Assembly: GCA_949840605.1 (NCBI GenBank)
Contig: CATKXN010000005.1
Coordinates: 1-49,536, forward strand
Source of the DNA: an uncultured Alistipes sp.
GTDB lineage: Bacteria; Bacteroidota; Bacteroidia; Bacteroidales; Rikenellaceae
Direction of reading: 5' to 3'
Length of the DNA: 49,536 nt
In this document: positions 8,155 through 18,000 of the stretch, piece after piece
Position numbering within the stretch: the first letter of the stretch is position 1
Layout: each line of letters begins with the position of its first letter
Translations under genes and position numbers: made by a program
The notes under the pieces: model-generated
Database searches by the model: none
What the model was told of the DNA's origin: nothing
The model's input: only the letters and a program-made list of their open reading frames with translations

Positions 8155-9165
8155 TTACTCCGCCTGCCTGGGGAAGCGCACCGAATAGAGCAGGTGCTCG
8201 ACGCCGCGCATGTAGTTGCGCTTGCGGGGTTTGTTCAGGTCGGGGGCGTAGACGTAGCAGTCGAGCGTGAAGACGCGGTCGGTGGCGGTGTCCACGGTCG
8301 AATAGCTCACGAACGGACCGCCCATGAAGTCGCCCTGCACGTCCCAGAATCCGCGCAGCTCGCACCACAGGCGTCCCTCGAGGCGGAACATGCGGTAGTC
8401 GGGTTCGAAGGCGTCCGAGGTGGTCATGTACGAGCCGTCCGACGGACCCGGGATCAGCGCCGCAAACCGGTTGCGCGCGGCGGTCAGGGCTGCGGCCGAG
8501 AGCGATTCCGGCCCTTCGTAGGGATAGGAGTAGACGAAGAATCCCTGGCTGGCGGTGGGGTATTCGTTGCGGGCCCAGACGAAGTCTTTTTTCTCCGCGG
8601 CCAGCTGATAGCCTTTCGGGACGCGCATTTCGACGCCGAACGTCTTGCGGATGGACGCTTCGACGCCGGGGTTGTTGTAGGTTTCGTTGGCTTTGACGGC
8701 GCGGTCGCGCTCGGCCTGTTCGAGGACGTGGACGAGTTCCCCGCGGTGCTGCGAGAGATAATCGACCACGGCTTTGTCGTCGGGACCCTGGAGCGTCAGC
8801 ACGATCTGCGGATCGGCGGTGACGTCGTATTGCACGGCCGTCGAGGTCTCCTGCAGCGAGGGATCGACGATCACCTGGAGGATGTTGCGGTGGTCGGCGA
8901 CCATGCCCGTGAAGCCGCGTTCGGTGACGCGCAGCACGTCGAAGATGGGTTCGACCTGGTTCAGATAGGGCACCGGGGCCGTGAAGATCGCGCGCAGCGA
9001 ATCTCCGACCTCGCCCGTCCACTCCGCCTGCGGGCATACCACGATCAGCTCGTAGGGTTTTCCCTGCGCGCTTTTTTTCGAGTTGTTCAGGGTCTTGAAG
9101 GCATCGCAGCCTGCCGCCGAGGCGACGATCAGCGCCGCGAGCGCTATCCGGAAAAACGTTCTCAT
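8155..9165 (-). CDS. DUF4837 family lipoprotein
   Basis: A 336-residue exported lipoprotein: positively charged start (MRTFFR), hydrophobic stretch ALAALIVASAAG, and lipobox cysteine in ASAAGCDAF. The mature part starts with a Ser/Lys-rich linker (LNNSKKSAQGKPYE) and then GKPYELIVVCPQAEW, with LRAIFTAPVPYLNQVEP and GFFVYSYPYEGPESLS further in. This profile matches the Bacteroidetes DUF4837 family, which has no assigned function. The C-terminal half is rich in aromatic residues. Predicted to be anchored in the outer or inner membrane facing the periplasm. It is first in a likely two-gene operon with cls. Confidence 0.8.
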   Translation of the reverse strand: MRTFFRIALAALIVASAAGCDAFKTLNNSKKSAQGKPYELIVVCPQAEWTGEVGDSLRAIFTAPVPYLNQVEPIFDVLRVTERGFTGMVADHRNILQVIVDPSLQETSTAVQYDVTADPQIVLTLQGPDDKAVVDYLSQHRGELVHVLEQAERDRAVKANETYNNPGVEASIRKTFGVEMRVPKGYQLAAEKKDFVWARNEYPTASQGFFVYSYPYEGPESLSAAALTAARNRFAALIPGPSDGSYMTTSDAFEPDYRMFRLEGRLWCELRGFWDVQGDFMGGPFVSYSTVDTATDRVFTLDCYVYAPDLNKPRKRNYMRGVEHLLYSVRFPRQAE

Positions 9166-9192
9166 AACGGGTTGATTCTGTTTGTCGTTCTA

Positions 9193-9200
9193 CAAATATA
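9193..9200 (-). promoter_or_regulatory. -7 box of the DUF4837-cls operon
   Basis: TATATTTG on the minus strand, about 28 bases before the ATG at 9165. The -33 element is not clear. It overlaps the upstream part of the divergent promoter at 9234-9241. Confidence 0.55.
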
Positions 9201-9233
9201 GGCATATTTTTTCCAAATAGCCCGGATTTTCAC

Positions 9234-9241
9234 TATTTTTG
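9234..9241 (+). promoter_or_regulatory. -7 box of the deacetylase promoter
   Basis: TATTTTTG fits TAnnTTTG and ends 7 bases before the ATG at 9249, so the transcript would have almost no leader. Confidence 0.5.
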
Positions 9242-9248
9242 CGTCGAT

Positions 9249-9857
9249 ATGCGTTTCAAGCCACCGAAAATAATCCGCCGCCTGATGCCGGACCTGATCT
9301 GGGAGATCGACGACCAGGACGGGGTGTTCCTCACCTTCGACGACGGTCCCACACCGGGCGTCACCGAGTGGATACTCTCCACGCTGGACAAGTACGGTGC
9401 CAAAGCGACCTTCTTCGTGCTGGGCAAGAACGTCGAGATGTATCCCGACCTCTACAGGCGCATCCTCGACGCCGGGCACAAGGTGGGCAACCACACCTAT
9501 TCGCACCAGAAGGGCTGGGGCATGAGCCTGGAACGCTATACGGAGGATGTCGATTTCGCCAACGATCTGATCCACAGCGAGCTGTTTCGTCCGCCCTATG
9601 CGCGGATCACCCCGGCGCAGGCGCGTTTTCTGGGCCAGCGCTACAAACTGGTGATGTGGGACATCATTTCGCGCGACTACAACCGCCGTCTGTCGCCCCG
9701 CACCTGTTTGAAAAACGTCACGAAATACCTCGCGCCGGGCGCCATCGTGGTGTTCCACGACAGCGAGAAGGCTTTCCGAAACATGCGTTACGCGCTTCCC
9801 CGCACGTTGGAGAAGATCCGGCAGATGGGCCTCAGATGCAAGGCGATAGAGCTCTGA
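9249..9857 (+). CDS. NodB-type polysaccharide deacetylase
   Basis: Carbohydrate esterase family 4 protein of 202 residues that removes acetyl groups from N-acetylated sugars in a metal-dependent way. Motif 1 is FLTFDDGPTPG (catalytic base Asp and metal-binding Asp), motif 2 is VGNHTYSHQ (two metal-binding His), motif 3 is RPPYARITP, and a late motif is VVFHDSEKA, all in the standard order. There is no signal peptide or clear membrane anchor, so it may act in the cytoplasm. It has its own promoter and is monocistronic. It is similar in layout to the deacetylase in the polyene cluster (20798-21490), but not a close copy. Confidence 0.88.
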   Translation: MRFKPPKIIRRLMPDLIWEIDDQDGVFLTFDDGPTPGVTEWILSTLDKYGAKATFFVLGKNVEMYPDLYRRILDAGHKVGNHTYSHQKGWGMSLERYTEDVDFANDLIHSELFRPPYARITPAQARFLGQRYKLVMWDIISRDYNRRLSPRTCLKNVTKYLAPGAIVVFHDSEKAFRNMRYALPRTLEKIRQMGLRCKAIEL

Positions 9858-9922
9858 GCGCGTTTTGCGGGCGTTTGCCGCGGGCCGTGGCCCCGGGAAT
9901 AGGATTTTTCGGATTTTTTTCG

Positions 9923-9930
9923 TAACTTTG
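9923..9930 (+). promoter_or_regulatory. -7 box of the efp promoter
   Basis: TAACTTTG matches TAnnTTTG, 37 bases before the efp ATG. The upstream region is T-rich without a clear TTG. Confidence 0.6.
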
Positions 9931-9967
9931 CGCCGCGAAAAAAACAACAATTATAAACTATATTCCT

Positions 9968-10555
9968 ATGACAATCACAGCAGCTGACATCAAGATCGGC
10001 ATGTGCATCGAAATGGACGGCAAGACGTTCCTCGTCGTCGATTTCCAGCACTGCAAACCGGGCAAGGGCCCTGCCTTCGTCCGTTCGAAACTCAAGAACC
10101 TGGAAAACGGCCGCGTGCTGGAGAACACCTTCTCGTCGGTAGGCCAGAAGATCGAGCAGGTGCGCGTCGAGCGCCGTCCCTATCAGTTCACCTATGAAGA
10201 CGACCTGGGCGCCCATTTCATGCACACCGAGACCTTCGAGGAGATCAACATCGACCGCAACCTGATCAACAACTACGACCTGATCACCGACGGCCAGATC
10301 GTCGAGGTGATGTTCCACACCGAGAAGGAGGCCGTCCTCTCGGCCGAGCTGCCTCCGATCGTCGATATGGAAGTGATCTACACCGAGCCGGGCATCAAGG
10401 GCGACACGGCTTCGACCAACTCGCTGAAACCCGCGACGGTGAATTCCGCCACGGCGAAGGACGGCGCCACGATCCGCGTGCCGCTGTTCATCAACACGGG
10501 CGACAAGATCCGCGTCGACACCCGCACCCGCGAATACTACGAGCGCATCAAATAA
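9968..10555 (+). CDS. efp: Translation elongation factor P
   Basis: EF-P relieves ribosome stalling at polyproline stretches. The three-domain protein has 195 residues, a few more than the usual 188 or so. The N-terminal KOW-like domain carries the tip loop HCKPGKGPAF, with Lys33 at the position that is post-translationally modified in other bacteria. The C-terminal domain ends with the family signature region, ATIRVPLFINTGDKIRVDTR, then TREYYERIK. No modification genes (epmA/epmB, earP or ymfI) are in the window, so the modification state cannot be judged. It is monocistronic, with its own promoter and a strong terminator. Confidence 0.96.
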   Translation: MTITAADIKIGMCIEMDGKTFLVVDFQHCKPGKGPAFVRSKLKNLENGRVLENTFSSVGQKIEQVRVERRPYQFTYEDDLGAHFMHTETFEEINIDRNLINNYDLITDGQIVEVMFHTEKEAVLSAELPPIVDMEVIYTEPGIKGDTASTNSLKPATVNSATAKDGATIRVPLFINTGDKIRVDTRTREYYERIK

Positions 10556-10575
10556 GGCCGCGCCCCGTATAATGC

Positions 10576-10617
10576 AGACAGCGTTGCAGCCGAACCGGTT
10601 GCAACGCTGTCTTTTTT
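10576..10617 (+). terminator. Rho-independent terminator of efp
   Basis: A perfect 13-base-pair stem, AGACAGCGTTGCA (10576-10588) with TGCAACGCTGTCT (10600-10612), followed by a run of T (10612-10617). It abuts the stop codon of the convergent ligase gene. On the minus strand there is no T run, so it need not terminate the polyene operon. Confidence 0.9.
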
Positions 10618-11920
10618 ACTTTCTCAGGTCGATGAATTTCACGGCCTTGCGGCTCATTTCGGGGAAATTCATGCGGTGGATGACTTCGCAGTCGTCGACG
10701 GCGATCTCGGGTGCGACCCGGATTTTGGCCCGGAAGCGGTCTTTCAACTCCTTGACCACGTCGAAATCCAGCCCGGGTTTCAACCCGACGCGCACCGTGA
10801 CGCGGTCCTTGTCGTTCTCGTCGTTGGACAGCTCGACGATGTAATTTTCGAGATAGGGGACGTTGTCCAGGATGTCGAACAGCGCCGGCGGGAACAGCGT
10901 CGTTCCCTTGTATTTGATCATCTGGCCCTTGCGGCCGATCACGGGGCTCAGCCGCAGCGTGTTGCGCCCGCAGGCGCAGGGTTCCGAATAGCCGTAGCAG
11001 AGGTCTCCGGTCTTGAACCGCAGCAGCGGCATGCCGCGTACGCCGAGCGTGGTGATCGTCACCTCTCCGGCTTCGTCCGCGGCCACGGGACGATTCCGGT
11101 CGTCGAGCAGTTCGACGATGATCAGTTCGGGCTGGAGATGCCCGCCGCAGCCGTGGTCGCACTCCGTGAACGAGCTCTGCATCTCGGTCGATGCGTAGGT
11201 CGTATAGAGTTTCAGCCCGGGCCATTTCGACGCGATCTGCTGTCCGAGGACGTTGAGCGTCATGTCCGGGTTGCGGAGCGATTCGCCGATGCAGACCGCT
11301 TTGCGGAGCGACGAGGCGTTGTGGTCGATTCCGTTGCGTTCGGCGTAGGCGATCAGGCGGGTCAGGAACGACGGGACGACCATGCAGAACGTAGGCCGGA
11401 TACGGGCGATCGTATCCCATTGCAGTTCGGGAATGCCGTTCCCGACGCGGATGATTCCGCAGCCGAGTTCGCGGGCGCCCATGAAATAGGCCAGTCCGGC
11501 CATGAACCGCCGGTCGAGGGTCGTCATCAGCTGCATGACGTCGTCGGGAGTAATCCCGGCCGTCGAGAACGAGAGGTATTCGTTGTAGGCTAACCGCCGG
11601 AGGTCGCCCTCCGTCAGGGCGAACGTCACCGGATCGCCCAGCGTCCCGGAGGTCGTCACGTAGTCGACGATCTCGCGTTTGGGGACGCACAGGAACGCCT
11701 CGTTATGGCGCTGCAGGTCCTCTTTGGTCGTCACCGGGAGCTGCTGCAGATCCTCGATGCGGCGTATCGCCGCGGGCTCCGCGCCCGACCGGCGGAAAAG
11801 CTCGCTGTAAAACGGCGAGTGTTCCTGCAGATAAATGACCTCTTCGCGCAGGCGTTCTTCCTGCCAGGCTTTGATTTCGTCCGCCGCGGCGAACTGGATT
11901 GCCGGATTCCGTTGTATCAT
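10616..11920 (-). CDS. PaaK-like adenylate-forming ligase (aryl acid activation)
   Basis: A 434-residue member of the phenylacetate-CoA ligase branch of the ANL superfamily. Seen: YVTTSGTLGDPVTFALT (phosphate-binding loop), KLYTTYASTEMQSSFTEC (aromatic/acid motif), LRFKTGDLCYGY (ribose-binding Asp), GRKGQMIKYKGTTLFPPALF and a C-terminal lid domain ending in RKAVKFIDLR with a candidate catalytic Lys. A CGC..C-type cysteine set (ECDHGCGG, EPCACGRN) may bind zinc, as in other PaaK enzymes. In this cluster it is the best candidate to activate 4-coumarate or cinnamate from the ammonia-lyase and load it on CoA or an ACP. Last gene of the operon; starts 3 bases after the C45 gene. Confidence 0.85.
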   Translation of the reverse strand: MIQRNPAIQFAAADEIKAWQEERLREEVIYLQEHSPFYSELFRRSGAEPAAIRRIEDLQQLPVTTKEDLQRHNEAFLCVPKREIVDYVTTSGTLGDPVTFALTEGDLRRLAYNEYLSFSTAGITPDDVMQLMTTLDRRFMAGLAYFMGARELGCGIIRVGNGIPELQWDTIARIRPTFCMVVPSFLTRLIAYAERNGIDHNASSLRKAVCIGESLRNPDMTLNVLGQQIASKWPGLKLYTTYASTEMQSSFTECDHGCGGHLQPELIIVELLDDRNRPVAADEAGEVTITTLGVRGMPLLRFKTGDLCYGYSEPCACGRNTLRLSPVIGRKGQMIKYKGTTLFPPALFDILDNVPYLENYIVELSNDENDKDRVTVRVGLKPGLDFDVVKELKDRFRAKIRVAPEIAVDDCEVIHRMNFPEMSRKAVKFIDLRK

Positions 11921-11923
11921 CTG

Positions 11924-13552
11924 TCACTCGTTTAATTTGTGTTCCAATGTCATCCGCTCGCCCTCGGGAATAGGCCGTTCGAGGGCCCTGCGGAACCACG
12001 CCCGGGCCTGCTCCTGCTCCCCGCGCGATTCCAGACAGCGTCCGATCAGGGCGTGGGTCTCCCAGTTCTGCGGGTTCGCGGCGGCCAGCGAATCGACCGT
12101 CTCTGCCGTCAGTCGGCGTTTCAGGCGGCGGAAGCGCAGCAGTTCGGGCAGGCTTTCCCGCACGAAGAGGGTGTCGGCCGGAAGGACTTTGTCCCGGTCG
12201 TACAACTCCCCGTCGAATGGCTGTTCCTCCCGCAGCAGCCGTCCGACGTCGTAGCAGACCCATTCCCCCATGCCCCAATACGCGGTCGAAACCCACATCC
12301 GGAGCTCCCGGGGCTGGAAGACGACCGAATGGTGGGCGATCTGCTGGTTGATGGCCAGCGGGTTGTCCAATCCCAGTTCTTCGCCGCCCCGGCTGCGGCG
12401 GTCGCGGAGTATGCCGACGGCTTTTTCGACCGTCAGGGGGATGCTGTGATCCAGCAGTTCCGCAAGTCGCTCCGCCCGCGGCTTGCTGTCGGAGAGGGCG
12501 ATGTTCTCGCGGTTGTACGCATCGTCGGCAAAGGCCTCCGACTGGAAATGGTTGGTGCATCCGATCGTCTGCCCCGGGACCGTATGGAGCGCCTGCCTTT
12601 CGGGGGTTTTCTCGATCACGGCGCACTTCGCGTCCCGGGCCGATCCGATCAGGAACGACTCGGAGACGAAAATCCGGTATTCCGCGGCGATCGCGCAGGC
12701 CTCGTCGATGGTTGCGGCGTATTGCAGGATTTTCCGGGCGAGGATCGAGACCGGCGTCGCGGAACTCAGCGGAACCGGTCCCCGGGCGGCGTTCAGCGTG
12801 ACGGTGAGTCCCGCTTCGTTCATGCCCGACAGCACCCCGACCATGCCGGGCCAGCCGATCGAGACGAACCGGTAGCCCGTGTCGGGGTAGCAGAACGTCA
12901 GCAGCCGGTTGCGGGCGAACCCGTCGCCGACGTAAAAGTCGAAATTGCGCCCGACGATCATCCCCTCCGCGGCGGCTTCGCCCCATGCGCCGAACGACGT
13001 GCATCCCACCAGCATATAGCTCTGCATGGCGTGCCCGATGTCGTGGGCGGCGTGGTAGTTGAGCTGCCGGAGATAGGGCCCGCCGATGAAGTCGAAGTCG
13101 TGGGTGCAGAAACGCGACATGGCCGCGATTTCCGTGCAGTACTCGTCGGGGATGTGGCGCGCGAGACGGCGGTTGAAGATGATGGTCAGGTAACGCAGGA
13201 ATCCCAGGTAGCGGTCGTTGGGGACGATGGAGCGGATCTGCTCCACGAAGACGGCCTCCTGGTGGTACAGCAGGCTGTCGGCCAGCGCCCCGAAAGCCGC
13301 ACCGCGCTGTTCGGCGTCCCCTTCGAGACGGAGTTCCCAGAATCCGTTTTCGCTGTGCCGCAGCCGGCTCGGGCCGAATGTCCGGCTTCCGTCCGCCGTC
13401 CGCCGCACGACGCTGTCGGAGAAGTCCCGGGCAGCGTCCGGCGGCGTCAGTTCGGCGGTGCGGTAGAGGTAATACCCGGTTCCGACGGCGGCGAGCAGCA
13501 GTCCGGCGATGGCGAGCAGGCCGTATGCGGCTGTTTTAACGACTTTCCTCAT
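11924..13552 (-). CDS. C45-family autoproteolytic acyltransferase/hydrolase with C-terminal TPR-like repeat
   Basis: A 542-residue protein. One N-terminal membrane segment (AAYGLLAIAGLLLAAVGTGY) leaves the rest outside the cytoplasm. The core resembles the acyl-CoA:6-aminopenicillanate acyltransferase (peptidase C45) family. MLVGCTSFGAWG supplies the Cys that would become the N-terminal nucleophile after self-cleavage, followed by GMIVGRNFDFYVGDGFARNR and GMNEAGLTVTLNAARG. The last 60 or so residues (ANPQNWETHALIGRCLESRG, then EQEQARAWFRRALERP) look like a TPR unit. The family forms or breaks amide or ester bonds to acyl chains, so a role in attaching or trimming the polyene product is plausible but inferred. 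Overlaps the oxidoreductase gene by 17 bases. Confidence 0.8.
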   Translation of the reverse strand: MRKVVKTAAYGLLAIAGLLLAAVGTGYYLYRTAELTPPDAARDFSDSVVRRTADGSRTFGPSRLRHSENGFWELRLEGDAEQRGAAFGALADSLLYHQEAVFVEQIRSIVPNDRYLGFLRYLTIIFNRRLARHIPDEYCTEIAAMSRFCTHDFDFIGGPYLRQLNYHAAHDIGHAMQSYMLVGCTSFGAWGEAAAEGMIVGRNFDFYVGDGFARNRLLTFCYPDTGYRFVSIGWPGMVGVLSGMNEAGLTVTLNAARGPVPLSSATPVSILARKILQYAATIDEACAIAAEYRIFVSESFLIGSARDAKCAVIEKTPERQALHTVPGQTIGCTNHFQSEAFADDAYNRENIALSDSKPRAERLAELLDHSIPLTVEKAVGILRDRRSRGGEELGLDNPLAINQQIAHHSVVFQPRELRMWVSTAYWGMGEWVCYDVGRLLREEQPFDGELYDRDKVLPADTLFVRESLPELLRFRRLKRRLTAETVDSLAAANPQNWETHALIGRCLESRGEQEQARAWFRRALERPIPEGERMTLEHKLNE

Positions 13553-15038
13553 GTTCCCGTGGATTTCCGATTTTACGGGCCGTGTATTCCCTGCCGAGCA
13601 GGGCTCCGCAGGTCGATACGGCCGTCATGACGACGCCCAGGGCGCCGTGTATGGCGAGGTTCTGGCCCGTCAGGTAGAGTCCCCCGACTTTGGTTTCCGG
13701 GCCGAACGAGGTTCCCAGCACGTCGTTGCAGTCGATCTGCATGCCGTATGCCGATCCCTGCGGAGTGCCCGTGTAGTTCTCGTATGTCAGCGGTGTCGCC
13801 GTATGGATGCTCCGGATGGCGGCGCGGAATCCCGGAAAACGGCCCTCGACGCTCCGGATCGCGGCTTCGGCCTTAGCCAGCTTGAACGCTTCGTACTCCG
13901 CGCCGCGTTTTCCGATCTCCGTGTCCGCCCATTCCGCCACCTCCCCGAACGACATGGGACACAGCAGCGAAACGGCTTCGCACGTCTCGCTGCCGGCCTG
14001 CGCCTGCATCGAGAGCATCACGATCTGCGGCCGCGGCGCCTCTTCCCGTTCCGCCCAGACCTCGTCGCCGTCGATGATGTAGTGGTTCCGGTTGCGGTAG
14101 GGAAAGGCTTTTTTGTCGACCGTGGCAAAAACCGAGAACACGCCGCAGCTGTTCGGCGTCGATCCGATGCGGGCCGCATAGGAGGGTCTGATCCGGTTCT
14201 CCCGGCCGAGCATCGGCAGCAGCCGCGCGGGATGGATGTCGGAGAGGACCGTCGCGGCTTCCAGCACCTCTCCGGAGGCTGTTTCCACGCCCGTCACCCG
14301 GTTTTCCCGGAGGCGGACCTTCGCGACGGCGTCGCCGCAGCGGATCTCGCCGCCGTTGCGGCGGATGGCCCCGCACAGCGCGTCGGCGAGCTGCTGACTG
14401 CCTCCGGCGAAGCGGTAGGCTCCCCGGATGAAGGAGTGGTTGATCATGGCGTGGTGGTAGAAGGGCGTGCAGCCGCGGACTCCGTCGTAGAGGAACGAGG
14501 TGCCGGCCACGACCTTGCGGAGCAAAGGGTCGCCGATCAGCCGCTCGATCTCCGCCGAGGCCGCCACCGACAGAAATCGCAGTCCGTCCGAGGAGATGAT
14601 CCCCTCCCGGAGTTTGCCGACCCCGATCACGTTCCCCACTTCGCGGAGCGATGCGGCATAGTCTTCCAACGGCCGCCGCTGTGCCGGGAACTCCGCGGCC
14701 AGCGTGTCGACGAACCGGTCGTATCCCTGGCAGAAGCGGTATTCGCGGTCGCCGAGGTGAATCACGTCGAACGCCTCGTCGAGCCGCTGCAGGCGCAGGG
14801 AGTCGTAAACGCCGCAGTAGCGCAGGAAATGGTTGAGTATCTCGCCGTCGTCCATGCTGCCGACATAGTGCATGCCGGTGTCGAACAACACCCCGCCGCG
14901 GCGGAACGACCGCAGGCATCCGCCGGGGACGGGTTCCTTTTCGACCACGCAGACCCGCTTCCCCTCCTTCGAGAGGATCGTTCCGCAGCTCAGTCCGCCG
15001 AGTCCGCTGCCGATCACGATGACGTCGTACCTACTCAT
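13536..15038 (-). CDS. FAD-dependent oxidoreductase, phytoene desaturase / retinol saturase-like
   Basis: A 500-residue flavoprotein. The N-terminal dinucleotide-binding fold has VIVIGSGLGGLSCGTIL, followed by the acidic VCVVEKEPVPGGCLRSF. FRRGGVLFDTGMHYVG and the C-terminal segment GGLYLTGQNLAIHGALGVVM are typical of the CrtI/CrtISO/RetSat group, which desaturates, isomerises or saturates conjugated polyenes. Similar genes occur in flexirubin and aryl polyene clusters, where the role is not firmly proven; acting on the conjugated chain is the natural guess. No carotenoid genes lie nearby. It overlaps the MMPL fusion gene by 8 bases and the C45 gene by 17, so it belongs to the same operon. 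Confidence 0.85.
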   Translation of the reverse strand: MSRYDVIVIGSGLGGLSCGTILSKEGKRVCVVEKEPVPGGCLRSFRRGGVLFDTGMHYVGSMDDGEILNHFLRYCGVYDSLRLQRLDEAFDVIHLGDREYRFCQGYDRFVDTLAAEFPAQRRPLEDYAASLREVGNVIGVGKLREGIISSDGLRFLSVAASAEIERLIGDPLLRKVVAGTSFLYDGVRGCTPFYHHAMINHSFIRGAYRFAGGSQQLADALCGAIRRNGGEIRCGDAVAKVRLRENRVTGVETASGEVLEAATVLSDIHPARLLPMLGRENRIRPSYAARIGSTPNSCGVFSVFATVDKKAFPYRNRNHYIIDGDEVWAEREEAPRPQIVMLSMQAQAGSETCEAVSLLCPMSFGEVAEWADTEIGKRGAEYEAFKLAKAEAAIRSVEGRFPGFRAAIRSIHTATPLTYENYTGTPQGSAYGMQIDCNDVLGTSFGPETKVGGLYLTGQNLAIHGALGVVMTAVSTCGALLGREYTARKIGNPREHEESR

Positions 15039-18000
15039 GGCGAACCTCCCCGCGGCATAGTTTCGCGAGGCGCTCCGCGGCCTGCGGCGGCACCAGCGAC
15101 GTAAACAGGTAACAGTCGGCCTTCGGGACCTCGGTCAGCGAGTAGTCCGTCCGTAAGAACGTTACGGACGGCGTGCACAGCCGGCTGTGCATGGCCAGCG
15201 CCACGGCCTCCGCGTCGGCTTCGAACGCCGTGACGTGCCGTCGGGGCGACAGCAGGGTCAGCAGGAAGGGCAGTTCGCCCTGCCCGGCGCCGAACACCAC
15301 CACCGATGCGTCGCGGGCGATCCCTGCGGTCAGCGCTCTGAAGTCGCCGGTCCTGCGCAGACGCCGCCGTGCCTTGAGTTCGGCCCGGTCGGCCTTGTAG
15401 AAGTAATTGTTGATCACGCTCTCGTGGAAATAGGGATTGTCCACCGTGTCCAGTTCGGCGCACCATGCTTCGTAAGCCGCCTTGAAACAGTGCGAAATCT
15501 GCTTCGTGCGTTCCCGGTATCCGACGCCGAACGACGCATCCGACGCCGCGATGCGGGGCAGTATCCGGGCGCCGTAGTTGCCTTTCTGGATGCTGAACGG
15601 CTGCCGTTTGGAGCACAGCATGCCGGTTCCGTAGATCAGTACGGGGACGATGTCCGCCTCCAGCTGTTCGGCCAGGTAGAACGCCCCTTTGTGGAACCGC
15701 CCGACCGAACGCCCGTCTTTCGTGCGGGTTCCCTCGGGGAAGATCACCGCCGAGTTGCCTTCGCGGATGCTCCGGCGGAGATGGACCGCAACTTCCTCGT
15801 AGCCGTCGTCCACGCAGCAGAAGCCCAGGTAGCGGATGATGCGTCCGAATACGGGCGATTTCCATACCCACGAGTTGGTCACCATCACCAGGTGGGGGCT
15901 GAGGCTGAGCAGCAGCAGGATGTCGATGAACGACTGGTGGTTGGCGATTACGACGGCGGGCCGGGAGAACGTCTCGCCGGCGTCGTTCCGGATGATCTTG
16001 TGCTCGGTGAGCGCGGTCATCCACAGCAGCCATTTGCAGCCTTTGTGGATCGTCATGCGCATCCACCGGCGTTTGCACCGGCCGCCGACGGGCAGGAAGA
16101 TCAGGGTCGGAATGACGATTTGGGCCGCGACGCACATCAGGACGAAGATGAAAAAGCCGTAGACCGTCCGGGCCAGTGAGGAGAGCGTATAAGGCCGTCC
16201 GCCGCGGGATACGGGGCCCGTGACGAACCGGCGGAACAGCATCGGCAGGATGGTGTAGGCCGAGAAGATGACGGCCAGCATGCCGATGATGGAGATGACC
16301 GACGTCGAGAGCAGGACCGGGTGGCTGGCGAAACTCAGCGCCCCGATGCCGATGACGGTCGTCAGCACCGAGAAGAAGATCGCCGTTTTGTGGTTGGTGA
16401 GCATCGGGCGGCCGTTGGTGTATTCGCGCTGGAGGCCGTCCATGATGAAGATGCTGAAATCGTCCCCGATGCCGAAGATGAAGGTCGAGAGGATGATATT
16501 GACGATGTTGAAGTCGATGTTCAGTACGGCCATCAGCCCGAGGATGATGGTGAAGGCGATGAACATCGGGGCGAAGGTCATCAGTGTCAGTTCCAGCCGG
16601 CGGTAGGCGGCCAGCAGAGCGAAGAAAACGAGCAGCCCCGACATATAGAGGACGTAGTTGAAGTCTTCGTTCACGGTCTGCGCCATTTTGTTGGCGAAGT
16701 AACTGCGGTCGGCGGTTATCACACCCTCCTGCTGCGCGAGGGCCCGGTAGACGGCCTCTTTCCGGTCGTTGTCGAGACGTATCTGGGCCAGTACGAGCGT
16801 CGTCTGCTCGGAACTGCTGATCCATGCCCCCAGCAGGGGGATGGCGTCCCGGTCCGCATAGTCGATCGGAGCGTAGTTCCGGCTGAGCATGCCGCCGAAT
16901 CCGTCGAACGCCCCGGGGGCGAATCCCGCCCGGCGGCCCGCCTCCCCGATGCTGCGGAGCGCCCTTTCTCGCCGGCCGTGCGTGTTCCAGAACTCCTCCC
17001 AGCGGGCGATCTTTTCCTGCTGTTCCGACGGGGCGATGACGAACCGCTGTGCCGAGACGACCGACCGGATGTTGCCGGCTTCCAGTTCGTCGCCGAGGAC
17101 GCTGCACATCCCGGCATATCGTTGTACGGCCTTTTCCACGTCCGGGGCCGCAGCGATGACCGTGACCATCCGCGTATCGGCTTCGAACAGCTTTTCGAGC
17201 CGTTGTTCCGCTTCCGCGATTTTCGGAGGGATGTAGCTCAGATGCGACATGTCGCTGTCGAATCCCACCCGTTTGCAGGTGAAGACCCCCAGCAGGAAGA
17301 GCGCCAGAATCGCCGTGACGAGCCATTTGTTGCGGTCGAAGGGATAGGCGTTGAACCGTTCGATGACGGAGAGCATGCGGTTGGGGGCTTCGTCCTTTCC
17401 GCCGCGGAGCAGGTGGGGAAGGCAGACGAGCGAAAAGAGGGTCGTGCCGACGAGCGCCAGGGCGGCGAAGAGCCCGAAGTCGGAGAGCAGCGACGACGAG
17501 GTGAACATCAGCCCGACGAAGGCCCCGATCGTGGTGAAACTGCCTACGGTCATGGGATAAGCCAGTTCGGCTACGATCTCGCGGGGGTCGCCCGTATGGT
17601 TGGCGTGGCACACGACGTGGATCGAGTAGCTGATGGCGATGCCGAACACGGCGGCCCCGGCGCCGATGGCGATGAGCGAGATGTGCCCGGTCAGGAGGGC
17701 GATGCACGCCAGGGCGAACAGTCCCCCGAAACAGACCGGCAGGGTGATGAGCAGGACCGCCCAGCGGTTGCGGAACGAAAAGGTGATCACGGCCACGATC
17801 AGCAGCAGCGCCGCCGTGAGCGTCACGAAGGTGTCGTTTTTGATCTGCCGGGCGTTGTAGACGGCGATCCCCGGGGTTCCGAAGCAGACGGCGTCGATGC
17901 CATTGCGGGGGAATTCCTCCAGCATCCGGTCGAGGGCGGCGATCAGCGGTTCGTTTCCCGAGGTGTCGCTGCTCGCATGCGTCGGTTCGATCAGCAGCAG

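Noticed and set aside
13536..15038. Carotenoid biosynthesis on the basis of the phytoene-desaturase-like gene
   Set aside because: No crtB, crtE or crtY homologue is present nearby, and the gene is embedded in the aryl polyene operon.
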